Assembly: GCF_000499845.2 (NCBI RefSeq) | Contig: NC_023756.2 | Span: 41,045,393-41,109,392, forward strand | Origin: Phaseolus vulgaris | Taxonomy: Eukaryota > Streptophyta > Magnoliopsida > Fabales > Fabaceae | Reading direction: 5' to 3' | Length of the DNA stretch: 64,000 bases | Shown: in pieces, positions 36,170 to 46,933 of the stretch | How positions within the stretch are numbered: the first letter of the stretch is position 1 | How the letters are laid out: every line of letters begins with the position of its first letter | Program-made: the position numbers and the translations under genes | Notes under the pieces: generated by a model | Database searches by the model: none | Told to the model about the DNA's origin: nothing | What the model saw: only the letters and a program-made list of their open reading frames with translations

Positions 36170-38640
36170 ATATTTAGGAAGGTTAGAAATGTTGACTCTT
36201 CTTATCATAGGACAAGAAAGTTTTGGGAGCCTGTGCTAAACAAGTTAAAAGACCGACTCAATGTGTGGAAGGGTAGTTTCCTATCCATGGCAGGGAGGGT
36301 TTGCTTAATCAAATCGATTCTCACCTCTGTCCCGCTTTACTACCTATCTATGTATAAAGCACCGGCATCGATTTGCAAGAGTATCACCAGAATCCAAAGG
36401 AGGTTTCTCTGGGGTTGGGGGAAGGAGAAGAAGTCTATCTCTTGGGTAAGCTGGGAAGTTGTGTGCAAGAATAGAGAGGAGAAAGATTCGAAAGTTCAAT
36501 GCAGCTCTCCTGGCTATATGGAGGTGGAGATACATCTCGGAGGAGAAGGGGAGATGGAAGGAACTGCTAGACTCGAAGTATGGCTCGGAAGTGCAGATTC
36601 CGATCAAACTTCAATCATGGTGGTGGAGAGACTTACTCAAAGTATGTAGGGAAGGTGAAGGTGAAGGGTGGTTTCATAAAGAAATTGGATGGAAATTAGG
36701 ATGTGGTGATAAAATTAGGTTCTGGGAGGATGTGTGGATTGGTAATTGTAATCTTAAAACTCTGTTCCCCAGATTATACTCGTTGTCTTTAAACCAGGGG
36801 CACAAGGTGGGAGAGGTAGGTGTGTGGGAAGAGTCGGGTTGGTGCTGGCGGTTAAGGTGGAGACGGGAAAGATTTGAGTGGGAATCCGCTCTAGTACAAG
36901 AACTTGATGTGCTCATAACCACGACAACCATACTTAAAGAAGAGAAGGACGTCCAGGTATGGGGGAACGAGGAGGAAGGGTGTTTCTCAGTCAATAATGC
37001 TTACAAGTGTCTGTCAAAACAAGGAAGAGGCCCTCAACATGTTGTCTTTAAATCGTTGTGGAAGGCTAAGGCGTTCCCAAGTGCGGTGACTGTAACGTGG
37101 AGGATTATGATGGACAGACTTCCTACTAGAGTATGTCTGAGAAGGAGAGGGGTGTTGATGGAAACAACCTTATGTGCACTATGCCAGACGAAGGATGAAT
37201 CGTGTCAACATCTCTTTTTGGATTGTAAATATGCTTCTCAAGTTTGGTCCTTGTGCTTTAAGTGGATTGGAATGTTGTTTGTTCAACATAATGATATAAT
37301 GACGCACTTCGAGAGCTTCAACCTGTTTCAGGTTAGTCATAATCAAAACCTGGTTTGTAAAGGGGTTTGGGCAGCGGTAGTCAGGTGTATTTGGGATCAG
37401 AGGAACTTGGTAGTGTTCCAACAAGGCGTTGTAGATGCAGAAGAAATATTTCAGCAAGCACAAATTAAATCTTGGCAATGGTTGAAACATAAGACAGATT
37501 TCTTTAATTACTCCTTAGTGGATTGGGTCCTGAACCCAATGTGCTGCATAAAAAGCTACAAATAACCAGATCTTGGAGACATACTTAGTGGAGGAGAAGG
37601 AGATGTTGCTAGTGAGGGAATAAGGCAATGGTAGTGTGCTGGTTGCAGGGTTCAGAGGTTGCTGACTAAGGGTTTCTTAGTTTTCTATCAGCTTTGTTCT
37701 GTTCTGTAGGTACCGGTTGAACTGGCCAGCTTAGTTCCTCAGACAGATCTGTGGTGAATTGCCCCTATCATGCTTATTGGATTTGGAAGCTGCTGTCACA
37801 GCCATACTTTTTGGATGGTGCTCTTAATTCACTTATGGCAAGATGCAATGCAGGTGAGGTGTCCAAGCCAATTGGGAGGAGGAGAATTGGCTGGTGTGGA
37901 GGCTCTACTGAATGTGCAAGTGGATGCTCTGCTTTTCATAGTTGGCTTACAGTGGGTGAACCTGAGCAAAGGAGTATCCCAGTTTTTTCTATGAAGGGGT
38001 GAGGTTCTGTCTTTGGTGAAAGTAGTGGAAGGTAAGGGTTCTGACACTGGAGCAACTGAAGGACTGTTATGTGGAAGGAGTTAAGGAGGTGTAAGTTGTA
38101 TCCCAAGATGCCACGGTTAAGTGCAAGGAAACAAATGGTCTAAAGTTTAGTGCTATGGTGCTAAGAACAAGTTCGCTTGGTAGGCATGATTTGGCACGGT
38201 CAAAGGGAGTCTTATAGCAGACAATTTAACTTGTTTATACTGGTTTTGGGGGACTTTTAGACCAACTGTTTAATTGGGATGAACTTCCATTAACTTCATT
38301 ACCAAAGGAATTAGACCTGGAGCAACAGATTCAGACTCAATTATATTAAAGGTGAGCAGGTGCATCTGTGACCTAGGGGTTGCAGTTGTGGTTACATGAG
38401 CTAACATAATGGGTTGGAGGTGTGGTAGTTGGTCTTATACACGGTTGACCTTTAGTGCTTTAGGTGCATTATGGCTCTGCAGGAGCAACTTTTAATCAGG
38501 ATATATCAGTATTTGTGTGAGCCTAGATGGTTGAGCTTGTGTAAATCTGATAGTTGTATCTGTATTTTGAGTTTGTATAAGGGTTGGGGTACCCCTTAAA
38601 TATCCCAATTTAATTTTCATTAATTCATTGCTGATAAAAT
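36170..38640 (+). mobile_element. 5'-truncated L1-type LINE with long 3' tail
   Basis: The element begins inside ORF2 and continues through the ORF2 stop (37562-37564) to a further 1.07 kb of non-coding, GC-richer sequence. It ends at 'gctgataaaataaaaa' near 38640, the usual close of plant L1 3' ends. Loss of the 5' part is the normal outcome of incomplete target-primed reverse transcription. Target duplication was not identified. Confidence 0.75.
36180..37564 (+). pseudogene. LINE ORF2 C-terminal part (end of reverse transcriptase region and zf-RVT)
   Basis: The first frame (to about 36475) gives LNKLKDRLNVWKG, LSMAGRVCLIKSIL, PLYYLSMYKAP and RRFLWGWG, the conserved segment after the reverse transcriptase domain of plant L1 ORF2. 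The reading then shifts by one frame and continues to the stop: FNAALLAIWRWRYI, then WFHKEIGWKLGCGDKIRFWED, and a zinc-binding reverse transcriptase domain (LWKAKAFPSAVTVTWRIMMD; CALCQ...CQHLFLDC). A single frameshift near 36475 breaks it. The polymerase active site lies upstream of the truncation and is absent. Confidence 0.85.
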
Positions 38641-39734
38641 AAAAATGTCTATTTTTTTCAAAATTTATTTTCTTTATATAATTTTATTTTTATTTTAATA
38701 TGTATATAAGTCCATTTAATAATATAAATATTTTATAAATCTTTAATAAATTAATTAATGTCTATAATTTAATAAATTAAAACAACTATTACCTTTACAA
38801 ATAAAAGTCCATATATACATATTTTCTAAATCTTTAATGAATTAATTAATGTCTCTAATTTGATAAATTAAAAAAATTATTATTTTTATATATAATTAAA
38901 AATTGAAATTCAGTTTATAAATATTAAGTTCCTCTATTATAATTAGTGATTAAAATTTAAAAATTAAAATTTAATTTGTAAGGATTAATTATTTAAGTTA
39001 CCGAATTTTTTATATTTACTTTCATATTTTATAATAAAATTAACTTTTTTAATTCTTTTATTTAAAGAAATGGACCAATATAATGAGTCAGGAATGATGC
39101 TTAAAAATATCATCCCAACCCACCAAATTTTAACAATTAACAGGTAAATTCATCAAATTTAACCCACTTTATCATCTTACTTATGTCTTCTAATAATTAA
39201 TTGTTATAAAAGATCATCTTTAATTGAAAAATAACATGTCAATTAAATTTTACTCCTTAAAATAAACTAATGAAAAACATAATATATTTTTTTTCTTTTC
39301 CATCACCCTACTGTTTGGTAGTGTGGAAAAAATGAGAGAAGAGAAATTTTTAAGGTTAAACTACTCTTTTGTTTTCTCTCTCTCTAATTATACTATTTAT
39401 CTTCTAGTTTCAATAATAAAAAATATTTATTTTAAATTCATTTTTGTCCTTGCAACTTTTTTTTTATTTTTTTGTAATATTTTTATTAATCCTTGCATTT
39501 AGAATTGGGTAATACGGTTAGAGGTGAAGTTGACATGGATTTTGATTGTTTAAGAGGCTTCTTATTATTGTCCACTGTCTTATAAAGATTCCTCTTCTTT
39601 TATTTGAAAAATAACTCTATATAATTTACTCTGATTTTCAACATTTAAAAACATATAAATAAATAGTTCTAATTTAATAAATAAATTATAAAATTGAATA
39701 ACTATAAATAATTATTTAAAATAATTTTATAAGA
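38641..39734. other. AT-rich intergenic DNA
   Basis: Very AT-rich with repeated 'tttaatgaattaattaatgt' wording near 38750 and 38835. No gene recognised. Confidence 0.5.
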
Positions 39735-40477
39735 TTAAATTTGTTCTCGAACGGGTTTTGGGGCCTAGAGAACGATTGTATGCTCCTCCTCTCGGTCGGT
39801 CGTTTCCACAAGCAGCTACCTGTTCCTCCAACTCCTTCCTCTTCCACTCGGTCAGTCATCTCCTCGCACAGACTCGAATGATACCTGCAGAAGGCACTTC
39901 GACGATCAAGTCAGCAAAGGTGCTGACACTCGGTTGTCAGAGTACTGTAGATAATGACTTACATGATTCTTGGAATTTGCGCTATTTATATTACCTTAAT
40001 GGGCCTTCGTTGGTGGGCCGGATTAGGGGAATAGATCACGTTTAGGGTTGTGCTGAGTAACCTTTAATTATGGATTAGCCTTGTTGATTTGGTTGGCCCA
40101 TAGGTCGGTCAACATGATGTTGCCATGCGACCTTCCTTATCATGGGCGAACGATCAGACAGTTTTTTATTCTGACCGACTGGAGGTGGTATATCGGTCGT
40201 ACCAGTACACTTGCCCCCCAGGCCATACCAGTATACTTGCCCCCCAGGCTCGAGGGTTAATAAAGCCAAAGGGTCTTGTTGATATGGTCCCAGTCGGATT
40301 TCTGGTGGCGGTTTAAGGTTCTCACAGGTGACGTGATGGGTGGCAGTGCCTGAACGGGTGACGTGATGTGCATTTATGAGGAGGGGTTTTTGGCGCCAAA
40401 CGACATGGATCGTTGGATCAAAAAGATCCAACAACTGAGGGAGTTATGGCGTTTCGACTTCCAAGACTCCTTCGGAT

Positions 40478-40485
40478 TATAAATA
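40478..40485 (+). promoter_or_regulatory. TATA box driving the antisense ORF
   Basis: TATAAATA sits 107 bp before the likely start codon at 40592, on the strand opposite to pol. It suggests separate transcription of the antisense ORF. Confidence 0.45.
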
Positions 40486-40591
40486 GAGGCTCTCCACAGT
40501 GACTTCTTACGCTTTCTTTCTGAACTCTGCTCCGAATCTCGAACGACTTTCGTCCACTTGTGTTGCTTTTTCTATCCTTCCAAGGTTAGTG

Positions 40592-42604
40592 ATGTCTTCC
40601 CTTTCTCGTCCCACTTCTTCTTCCTCGACTGCTCCCTCTCCTCTTCTCGAACCCCCTTCGTCTTCATCTTCTTCGTCCTCCTCGTCTGCTTCTTCCTATA
40701 CCAAAATCCTCTCAGTCGGGGCAATTGAGACTATTGTCCCTCAGGGGGAGGAAGTGAGGGGTGATGACCCGGGCAATGCGACTAACCAGTCAAGCACCTC
40801 CGAGTGGTTGCGCCCTCATGAGGGCCCTAGTTGGGTTGATCCCAAAGTATTTGGGATCACGTCTGTCTTCCTGACGGACGTCTCTGTCTCTGACTTTTTG
40901 AAGAGGGTTCCTATTGTGAAGGCTTCTGCCAGGGAATATCTCTTAACCTTCGACTCTTGTTCGTTGACCGACCGTGTGTACAAGGAACGGTCATCCACCG
41001 AACCTCATTTCTTCTTCATGTACACTTGTCTCTTTTCTGATTTGCATGTGTCGCTTCCTTTTGACACGTTCACGGTGGGCGTCCTTCAGGCGCTCAACGT
41101 TGCTCTGAGTCAGTTGCACCCAAACACATGGGCGTCCATGCAGGTCTTCCGCGTGGTATGCCAAATTTTTGGTTTGCGTCCTTCCTCCTCTTGTTTTTGC
41201 ATTTCTACACCTCCCACCCGTCTGACCCTGTCAGTTGGCATTCGTTGGTCAGCCGGTCGGGCAACATTCTGTTCAAAGCCTTCACGGCCTCATATAAAAA
41301 CTTCAAAGAGAGGTTCTTTAAAGTGTTTGTGGAGCCCGCGGGTATGTCACACTTCTTTGATGCAACTGGTCAGCCTAGATTTCCTTTGTTTTGGACTGGG
41401 AAGCCTACAAAGATTAAGGATTGACCTCGTCCGGTTAAACTGAGTGTTGGTGAGCAGGAGAACTTTGCTCTTTTTGACAACCTTTCTAGAAAACTTCCTG
41501 CGCGGCGACTGATGTCTTTGTACACCGAGTCTGATTACAAGGCGGCCTTTGAGAGTATGTTAACATCTTAGACCTTCGGTCGTTCGTCAAAATTTTAACT
41601 AACGTTTTGTGTTTACGTTACAACGATCGTGAAAAGAGAAGTCTCACAGGCAGTCAGAATGTTGAAAGCTTTTAAGGATCACAAGAAAGAGAAGAAGGAT
41701 CGCTCGGGTCCTGAGGTTGTACAGACGGAGGCCCGAGTGGGTCCCTCCCAAAAGAATCCAAAGAAGAGGTTGCGTTAAGGAGGGAACACCGCACGAACAT
41801 ATCGCTCTCCAAGTGAGATGCCCGTGCCTCCCCCATGTCGCGCAGCCATCAATCTTGATTCGTTGCCGATAGACGACTTTAACCGACCTATGCCTACGGT
41901 CGTTGCTATGCCGATGGACGTCGTGCAGTAGTCACCCCTTTTGGTGTAGGGGGTGACTTACGTTTTTCTAGAGGTGTAAGTGTGGATCTACCCCATAGTA
42001 CTGAAGAGGTAATCCGAGCGGTTCCCGAGGACGACCTGCTCAAAGGCGACATAGAAATTATTTGTCGAGGTATTGTGTTGACCCGCCTTGGAGCAAGTTC
42101 CCGCGGTCGACGCGTGGAGGAGGTTTCTCGTTTGGAGAACGAGCAGCTTGAAGCAGACTGTTGATGGTAACAGAGCTTATGAAAAGAAGCTGTGCGATCA
42201 GGCTGTCGAGCAGGAGCTGGACGCGGCCCGGATATCTGAGCTAAAGTGGCTGGAGGCCGATAGGGTAGCTGAGATTGTCTGACTGAAAAGGCCTTGGAGG
42301 AGGCTGGCCAAAGGATGTCGTCTCTGGAGGACGACATAGTTTCTCTGAAGCAGGGAAAGGAGGCGGTCGAGGTCGAGCTGGACAAAACCATGGATGATAC
42401 CATGACTTTAACTAGTCAAAGTTTCAACTTGGTTGTTCGGCAAGTTGGAGTGTTGTATGGTGGCCCTCCTCCTTCTGGTGAGTACGACCAGGATATGGAG
42501 GTCTTCGACGACCGTCTCGTGCCCGCGGACGAGGTCCAGAGATTGCAAAGTGTTGTTGAGCCTACACCGAGCGAAGACGCTGAAGACCATAGCTTAGGTT
42601 TTTA
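40592..42604 (+). pseudogene. Antisense ORF with 'putative gypsy type transposon' (Transposase_28-like) domain, frameshifted
   Basis: Starting at ATG 40592 the frame gives a Ser/Pro-rich N-terminus, then a conserved block with FFFMYTCLFSDLHVSLPFD, LNVALSQLHPNTWASMQVFR and FGL near 41170. A frameshift there moves the domain to the next frame (LHFYTSHPSDPVSWHSLVSR, NFKERFFKVFVEP, FPLFWTGKPTKIKD, to 41424). After further stops, acidic coiled-coil-like pieces follow (GDDLLKGDIEIICRGIVLTR; LENEQLEADC; EEAGQRMSSLEDDIVSLKQ) to 42604. This matches the plant 'putative gypsy type transposon' protein family found in Tat-like elements. Its function is not known. The copy is inactive. Confidence 0.65.
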
Positions 42605-42724
42605 ATTTTCGTTTCCTCTTGGTCGGGATGTGGCCGCTCATTTTGTTCCCTTGAGGCGGGAGTGTATCCTCATCCTTCGTTTAACATCAATGCAATAGTT
42701 GTTTCCAAAAATGTATGCAAGTTA

Positions 42725-42900
42725 TCTTTATTGGTCGGTGTTGTGGTATAAATTTGAATAACTAAGACTAATTTAAACAATGTAATTCATATGAGATATT
42801 CGTATCGGTCGGTGTCGTGATGTAAATTTGAATATCTAAAACCAGATTAAACAACCACATTTGTGCAAGTTAATCTTGTCGGTCGGTTGATGACATTTTA
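42725..42900. repeat. Two-unit tandem repeat (about 93 bp)
   Basis: 'ggtcggtgttgtggtataaa' and 'ggtcggtgtcgtgatgtaaa' open two successive units that both continue with 'tttgaata.ctaa'. It lies between the antisense ORF and pol. Confidence 0.6.
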
Positions 42901-42964
42901 TAAGATGACGAGTGTTTTGAATTGTGCGGTCGGTGTGGCATTTGGTGTTATTGGGATTGACCGA

Positions 42965-43195
42965 CATGCTTGTATGGGAATCGGGAGGGTATGTAGGTTA
43001 AGGCTTCATCCTGGCCGACACTAGCGTTTGGGTATCGGGAGGGTATGCCGGTTACGGCTTCATCCTGGCCGAACCGTGTCATTGGAGTGTTGGGAGGGTA
43101 AGCTGGTTAAGGCTTCATCTTGGCCGACACTTGCGTTTGGGTACCAGGAGAGTATGCTTGTTAGGGCTTCATCCTGACCGAACCGTGTCTTTTAG
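42965..43195. repeat. Four-unit tandem repeat (about 55 bp) with alternating variants
   Basis: Four units each contain 'ggagggtatg'-like, 'ggttaaggcttcatcctggc' and 'cgacac' or 'cgaaccgtgtc' wording. Units 1 and 3 end with 'cgacact.gcgttt'; units 2 and 4 with 'cgaaccgtgtc.tt'. This implies a higher-order unit of about 110 bp duplicated once. Confidence 0.75.
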
Positions 43196-43314
43196 GTTGA
43201 TTTTAGAATTTGCACATTGCTTTATAGAAACGTGTCATTAAAACCTCTCTGACTGAAGTGCGTTGTCGAGCGAGGAAAGAGTTCGTATATTATATTCATC
43301 ATTCAACTATAATA

Positions 43315-43757
43315 AAATTTGAGGTGCGTGGCATTCCACATCCTCGGTACAATCTTGCTTGATAGCCACTCTAGGTGGTATGCCCCCCTTCACTTACATA
43401 ACGGATCCGGAATAGGCCTTCCCAATTTGATGAGAACTTGTCGTCCGTCTTCCTGGCGTCACTGTGCATCCTCCAGACAAGGTCTCCCTTGTGGAAGCTC
43501 CTCGGACGAACCTTCGTGTTGTACCTTCTTGCCGCCCGAAGCTTGCATAGGGCCTCGCGGATCTTGCTCTTGTCGCGGAGTTCGTTCATGAGGTCAAGTC
43601 CGACCGCTAGGCTTTCTTGATTTAGGGATAAATCAAAGAGTTGTCGTTTGACGGACGGATCGCCTACTTCTACCGGGGTCATAATTTCGGTGTCGTATTT
43701 CAGGCTATACAGTGTTTCTTGTGTCGTCATCTGAGGTGTGCACCAATACGCCCACAA
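43315..43757 (-). pseudogene. Ty3/gypsy integrase C-terminal part
   Basis: The minus strand encodes MWAYWCTPQMTTQETLYSL, then YDTEIMTPVEVGDPS, RRYNTKVRPRSFHKGDLVWR and SSNWEGLFRIR, the C-terminal end of gypsy integrase. A TG-rich codon change and a frame break near 43375 separate the last residues. The upstream part of pol is absent; the sequence changes to unrelated AT-rich DNA at about 43757. Confidence 0.8.
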
Positions 43758-44315
43758 GACTTCTAACAGTTGATATGTTAAAAGTTATGGTTTTAAAAAC
43801 TGAACTCGAGCTGTGGATTGAGCAAACCAAAAACTGGTGACATTGGTATTAAACAGGTAATTTGAACTGATGATTTAAATTGTATTTTTTCTAACTTTAA
43901 AATTTAATTTTAATTTTAAAATTGAAATTTATATTTATTCATATTTAAAAATTGAAATAAATTATGCTATCATGTTTTATTATAATTGTACAATTTAGTC
44001 ATTTGTATTTTAATATGTCTCACTTTCATATAATTTCATATTATATTAATTTTTATTTTATTATTATGCAAGTAGTGTTTTGGTTAATGGATATTATTGT
44101 AATTTGTTAGGTAGTATAATTAGAATGATACTTTTTTATATTTTCATATTCATTTAATATGTTCAGAATAAAATATAATGATATTTTTATTTTAGTACTA
44201 TAAAGTTATGATATAATATATTTTAATGCTAATATATACTATTTATTTATTATTTATTAAAATGAGTTCAATAATTGAATTTGAAATCAGTATGTCTTAC
44301 AAATATTGGTAAATT
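43758..44315. other. AT-rich spacer between the gypsy fragment and the Tork element
   Basis: No gene or repeat recognised. Confidence 0.5.
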
Positions 44316-44931
44316 TGTTTGGGAATCCCTCCTTAACTTAATGGGGATCATGACCAATTAATCTTGATAATTGTCATTGAATATATTCAATGATGGTCAT
44401 TTAAAGTTCTTGGAATTATATCTCTCTTAAGACTATGAAGTTTAACTTAGAAAGTTGTAGATAATATTTTCAAGATATGTTGAAAATGTGACAAACATTA
44501 ATTATCTATTATGTCTTTATGAAGTATTCCTCTCCTTTTCTATATAAAAGGAACTTGTGAGGAAGAGAAATGCAAGCAAGTGAGAAGAGCAACATAGAGA
44601 GTAAATGAGAGAGTTGATATCCACCATAGTGTGAGATTAGAAATTCTAGTGAGAGGCTAGAGAGATATTGTATTTCATCCTTGTTGTGTGAGATTAAGTG
44701 TTATCCTCATAAAGTGAGAAAAACCAATATTGTAATCTACTTTCATAGTGGAGACATTTTCTAGACTAGGTCCTGTGGATTTTTATTTCTCAAATTGAAA
44801 AGGTTTTCCCACGTCAAAAATTCTTGGTGTCTTTATTCTATTTTGCTCTGTTTTCTTTGTTTGATTATTGCTTCTGCAAGTGCCCATTTTGTATCTACAC
44901 CAAAGAGGGAGAATTAATTCTAATTTTCTCA
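44316..44931 (+). repeat. 5' LTR of the Tork-like element
   Basis: It runs from 'tgtttgggaatccctcc' to 'attttctca'. A TATA-like 'ttctatataaaagg' lies at about 44538. It matches the LTR at 58782-59375 with several small differences, which implies an older insertion. Confidence 0.8.
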
Positions 44932-44935
44932 ATAG

Positions 44936-44951
44936 TGGTATCAGAGCTTGG
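44936..44951 (+). other. Primer-binding site of the Tork-like element
   Basis: TGGTATCAGAGCTTGG, complementary to the 3' end of initiator methionine tRNA, four bases after the 5' LTR. Confidence 0.8.
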
Positions 44952-44964
44952 TGTTTTGATACAA

Positions 44965-45540
44965 GATGGAAGGAGTCTTTACTGATGGAGTTATGTTCAA
45001 GTTGATAGCGGACAATTATTCCTATTGGAAGCCCATGATGGAGGATCACTTATACTGTAAGGATATGCATGAGCTCATCTTTTGCAAAGACAAGCCAGAA
45101 GATAAAAGTGATAAAGATTGGAAACTTTTGAATTGAAAAGTTGTTGCAATGACTCGAAAGTATATTGATAGAAGTTTGTTTGAGCATATATCCACATACA
45201 AAAATGATTATGAGTTCTGGTCAAAGCTTGAATTTATGATTCAAAAGAAAACTCCAAGAAATAAAGCATCTCTTGTTATAAGACTGATGAAACTTGACTA
45301 CACGGATTATCAAAGTACGATGGAGCACTTAAATTCAGTTAAGGGTCTTATCAATCAATTGACAAAGATAGATATGAAGATTGATGATGAGTTGCAGGCA
45401 CTATTGCTACTCAGTTCGTTGCCTGAAAGTTGGGATACACTAGTAGTCACACTCAACAACTCAGTCCCAAATAGGAAGATCACAATGGACATTGTTTCAG
45501 ACAGTCTGTTGAATGAAGCATCCAAAAGGAAAGAAAGAGG
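44965..45540 (+). pseudogene. Tork-like gag, N-terminal part
   Basis: ATG at 44965 (MEGVFTDGVMFKLIADNYSY) opens a UBN2-type copia gag. A TGA near 45136 interrupts the frame, which continues from about 45149 with TRKYIDRSLFEHISTYKNDY and EFWSKLE, up to LLNEASKRKERG at 45540. There the minus-strand Sirevirus LTR begins. Gag forms the virus-like particle of copia elements. It is inactive here because of the stop and the insertion. Confidence 0.75.
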
Positions 45541-46804
45541 TGTTGGGTCTATTAGTGTCTAAGTTCAAGAGGAGAGGGGTGAATTGAACATATAAAATTT
45601 TCGCAAATACACATAGTTTTCAGTATATCAGAGGAAAAAGAACAGATTGTTTTTAAAAGAAACAGATTGATTCTTCAGAACAGTCTAACACAATTTGAAC
45701 TTGTTCAAATTAAAATTGCAATCAACAGAGAGATATAACATAATCAAATTGGTTAGCTTTTACCAGTTTGAAGAATACAGATTATGCCAAGAAATCAATC
45801 AAGTTCATTCAACACAAGGTCTCAAAGGGAAGGAATCTTTGTAAGGATTTAATGAATAAGACTATTTGTTCTTAAACCAATTAAAACCTCATATACAAGT
45901 ACTTTGTTATTGATTAGAGAACTTTAACAAATCAGGAAGAACAGTTTTTATTAAACCCATAATTAACAGATTTGATTTCAAAAGAACATATTCCTTTCTT
46001 GACAGAATTAAGCAAAACCAGAAACGAGTGCAGGGATGAGAAGAAAAGACAAGCAAGTTTTTAAACTGGTTCACTCATACAGAGCTACATCCAGTTTCAC
46101 CTTACTCCAAGGTGGAATCCACTAAAAACAGTATCAATCACTTACAAACACAACAGTTCTTGAACACTACAAGAACAATACAACCAATGCTAAAAAAACC
46201 CTATTTCAGCACACCTTGCACTCCAAGAAACCCTATCAAGGAGTGACTAACACTTACACCTTTACAAACCAGAATAAAGGAAAGATAACACCTGAAAAGA
46301 AGATGCAAGAACTCAAAACCAGTAGTTCAATTTGCTGCAGAACTGCACCAGCACCTTCACCAAGATCAAAGTTTTCCTAGAACAAGCTCACTTGAAAATC
46401 CCTTTGGAAAACCTTTCAAAAACTCAATTCAATCCTTCTTCTCACATAGAAAGTGTTTAATCTCTGTCAAAAATGTGATTGCTCAACAACCTTTCATGTG
46501 AGAGAAGCTTTTCTTTATATAGAAAACAGTTTCTAACTTCTTTTCAAAAAAAATAGTTGAAAAGCTGTTATGAAAACAACAGATTCAGTTTTAAACTAAA
46601 CAAATTTATTTTTGGAAAAGTGCCAACTCAGCTAACTGAAATAACTGACTGAGTTGTACCTTTGGTGCCCTAACCACCTTTCGAAAATCCTTTCAGCACA
46701 CCAAAAATAAACCTATTCTTTTACAGCGAAACAGATTTTATTTTTTTTGTGCAGTATCCTGATTTTTGGAGAGAACTCTAAAAACCTTTTGGAAAATCTT
46801 TTAA
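45541..46804 (-). repeat. 3' LTR of the Sirevirus
   Basis: This block matches 53341-54602 with only a handful of differences (for example a/g at 45575, t/g at 45990). Together with the 94 bp of Tork gag before it, the identical unit spans 45447-46804. The true inner end of the LTR may lie somewhat beyond 46804, because the second copy is cut there. Confidence 0.75.
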
Positions 46805-46933
46805 ATAAAACCGACTAAAACCAGTGCAGAATAAAGACAAACAGACTAAAACCAACTTGTTCAACAAGATATAAAAGATAAAGACTATGAAATAGGATCA
46901 CTTGTTGTGGTAGTAAAGCTCAGCTAGCTGCTC

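Larger units (their letters stand above)
39740..43757 (-). mobile_element. Partial Tat/Ogre-like Ty3/gypsy retrotransposon with antisense ORF
   Basis: On the minus strand the end of a gypsy integrase is followed by repeat-rich DNA, a gag-sized ORF on the opposite strand, and an LTR-like end (about 39740-40210; TG at 39740, polypyrimidine 'cttgccccccagg' beside it, equivalent to a purine tract on the minus strand). GC content is clearly above the neighbours. A pol followed by an antisense ORF is known in the Tat lineage of plant gypsy elements. The 5' LTR, gag, protease and reverse transcriptase are missing; the element is cut at 43757. LTR limits are tentative. Confidence 0.55.

Noticed and set aside
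43319..43620. Plus-strand open frames with Cys- and Ser-rich translations
   Set aside because: They are the complement of the gypsy integrase end, which has clear family wording on the minus strand.
44536..44650. Host gene promoter at the TATA-like element
   Set aside because: It lies within a copia LTR that has a matching partner at 58782.
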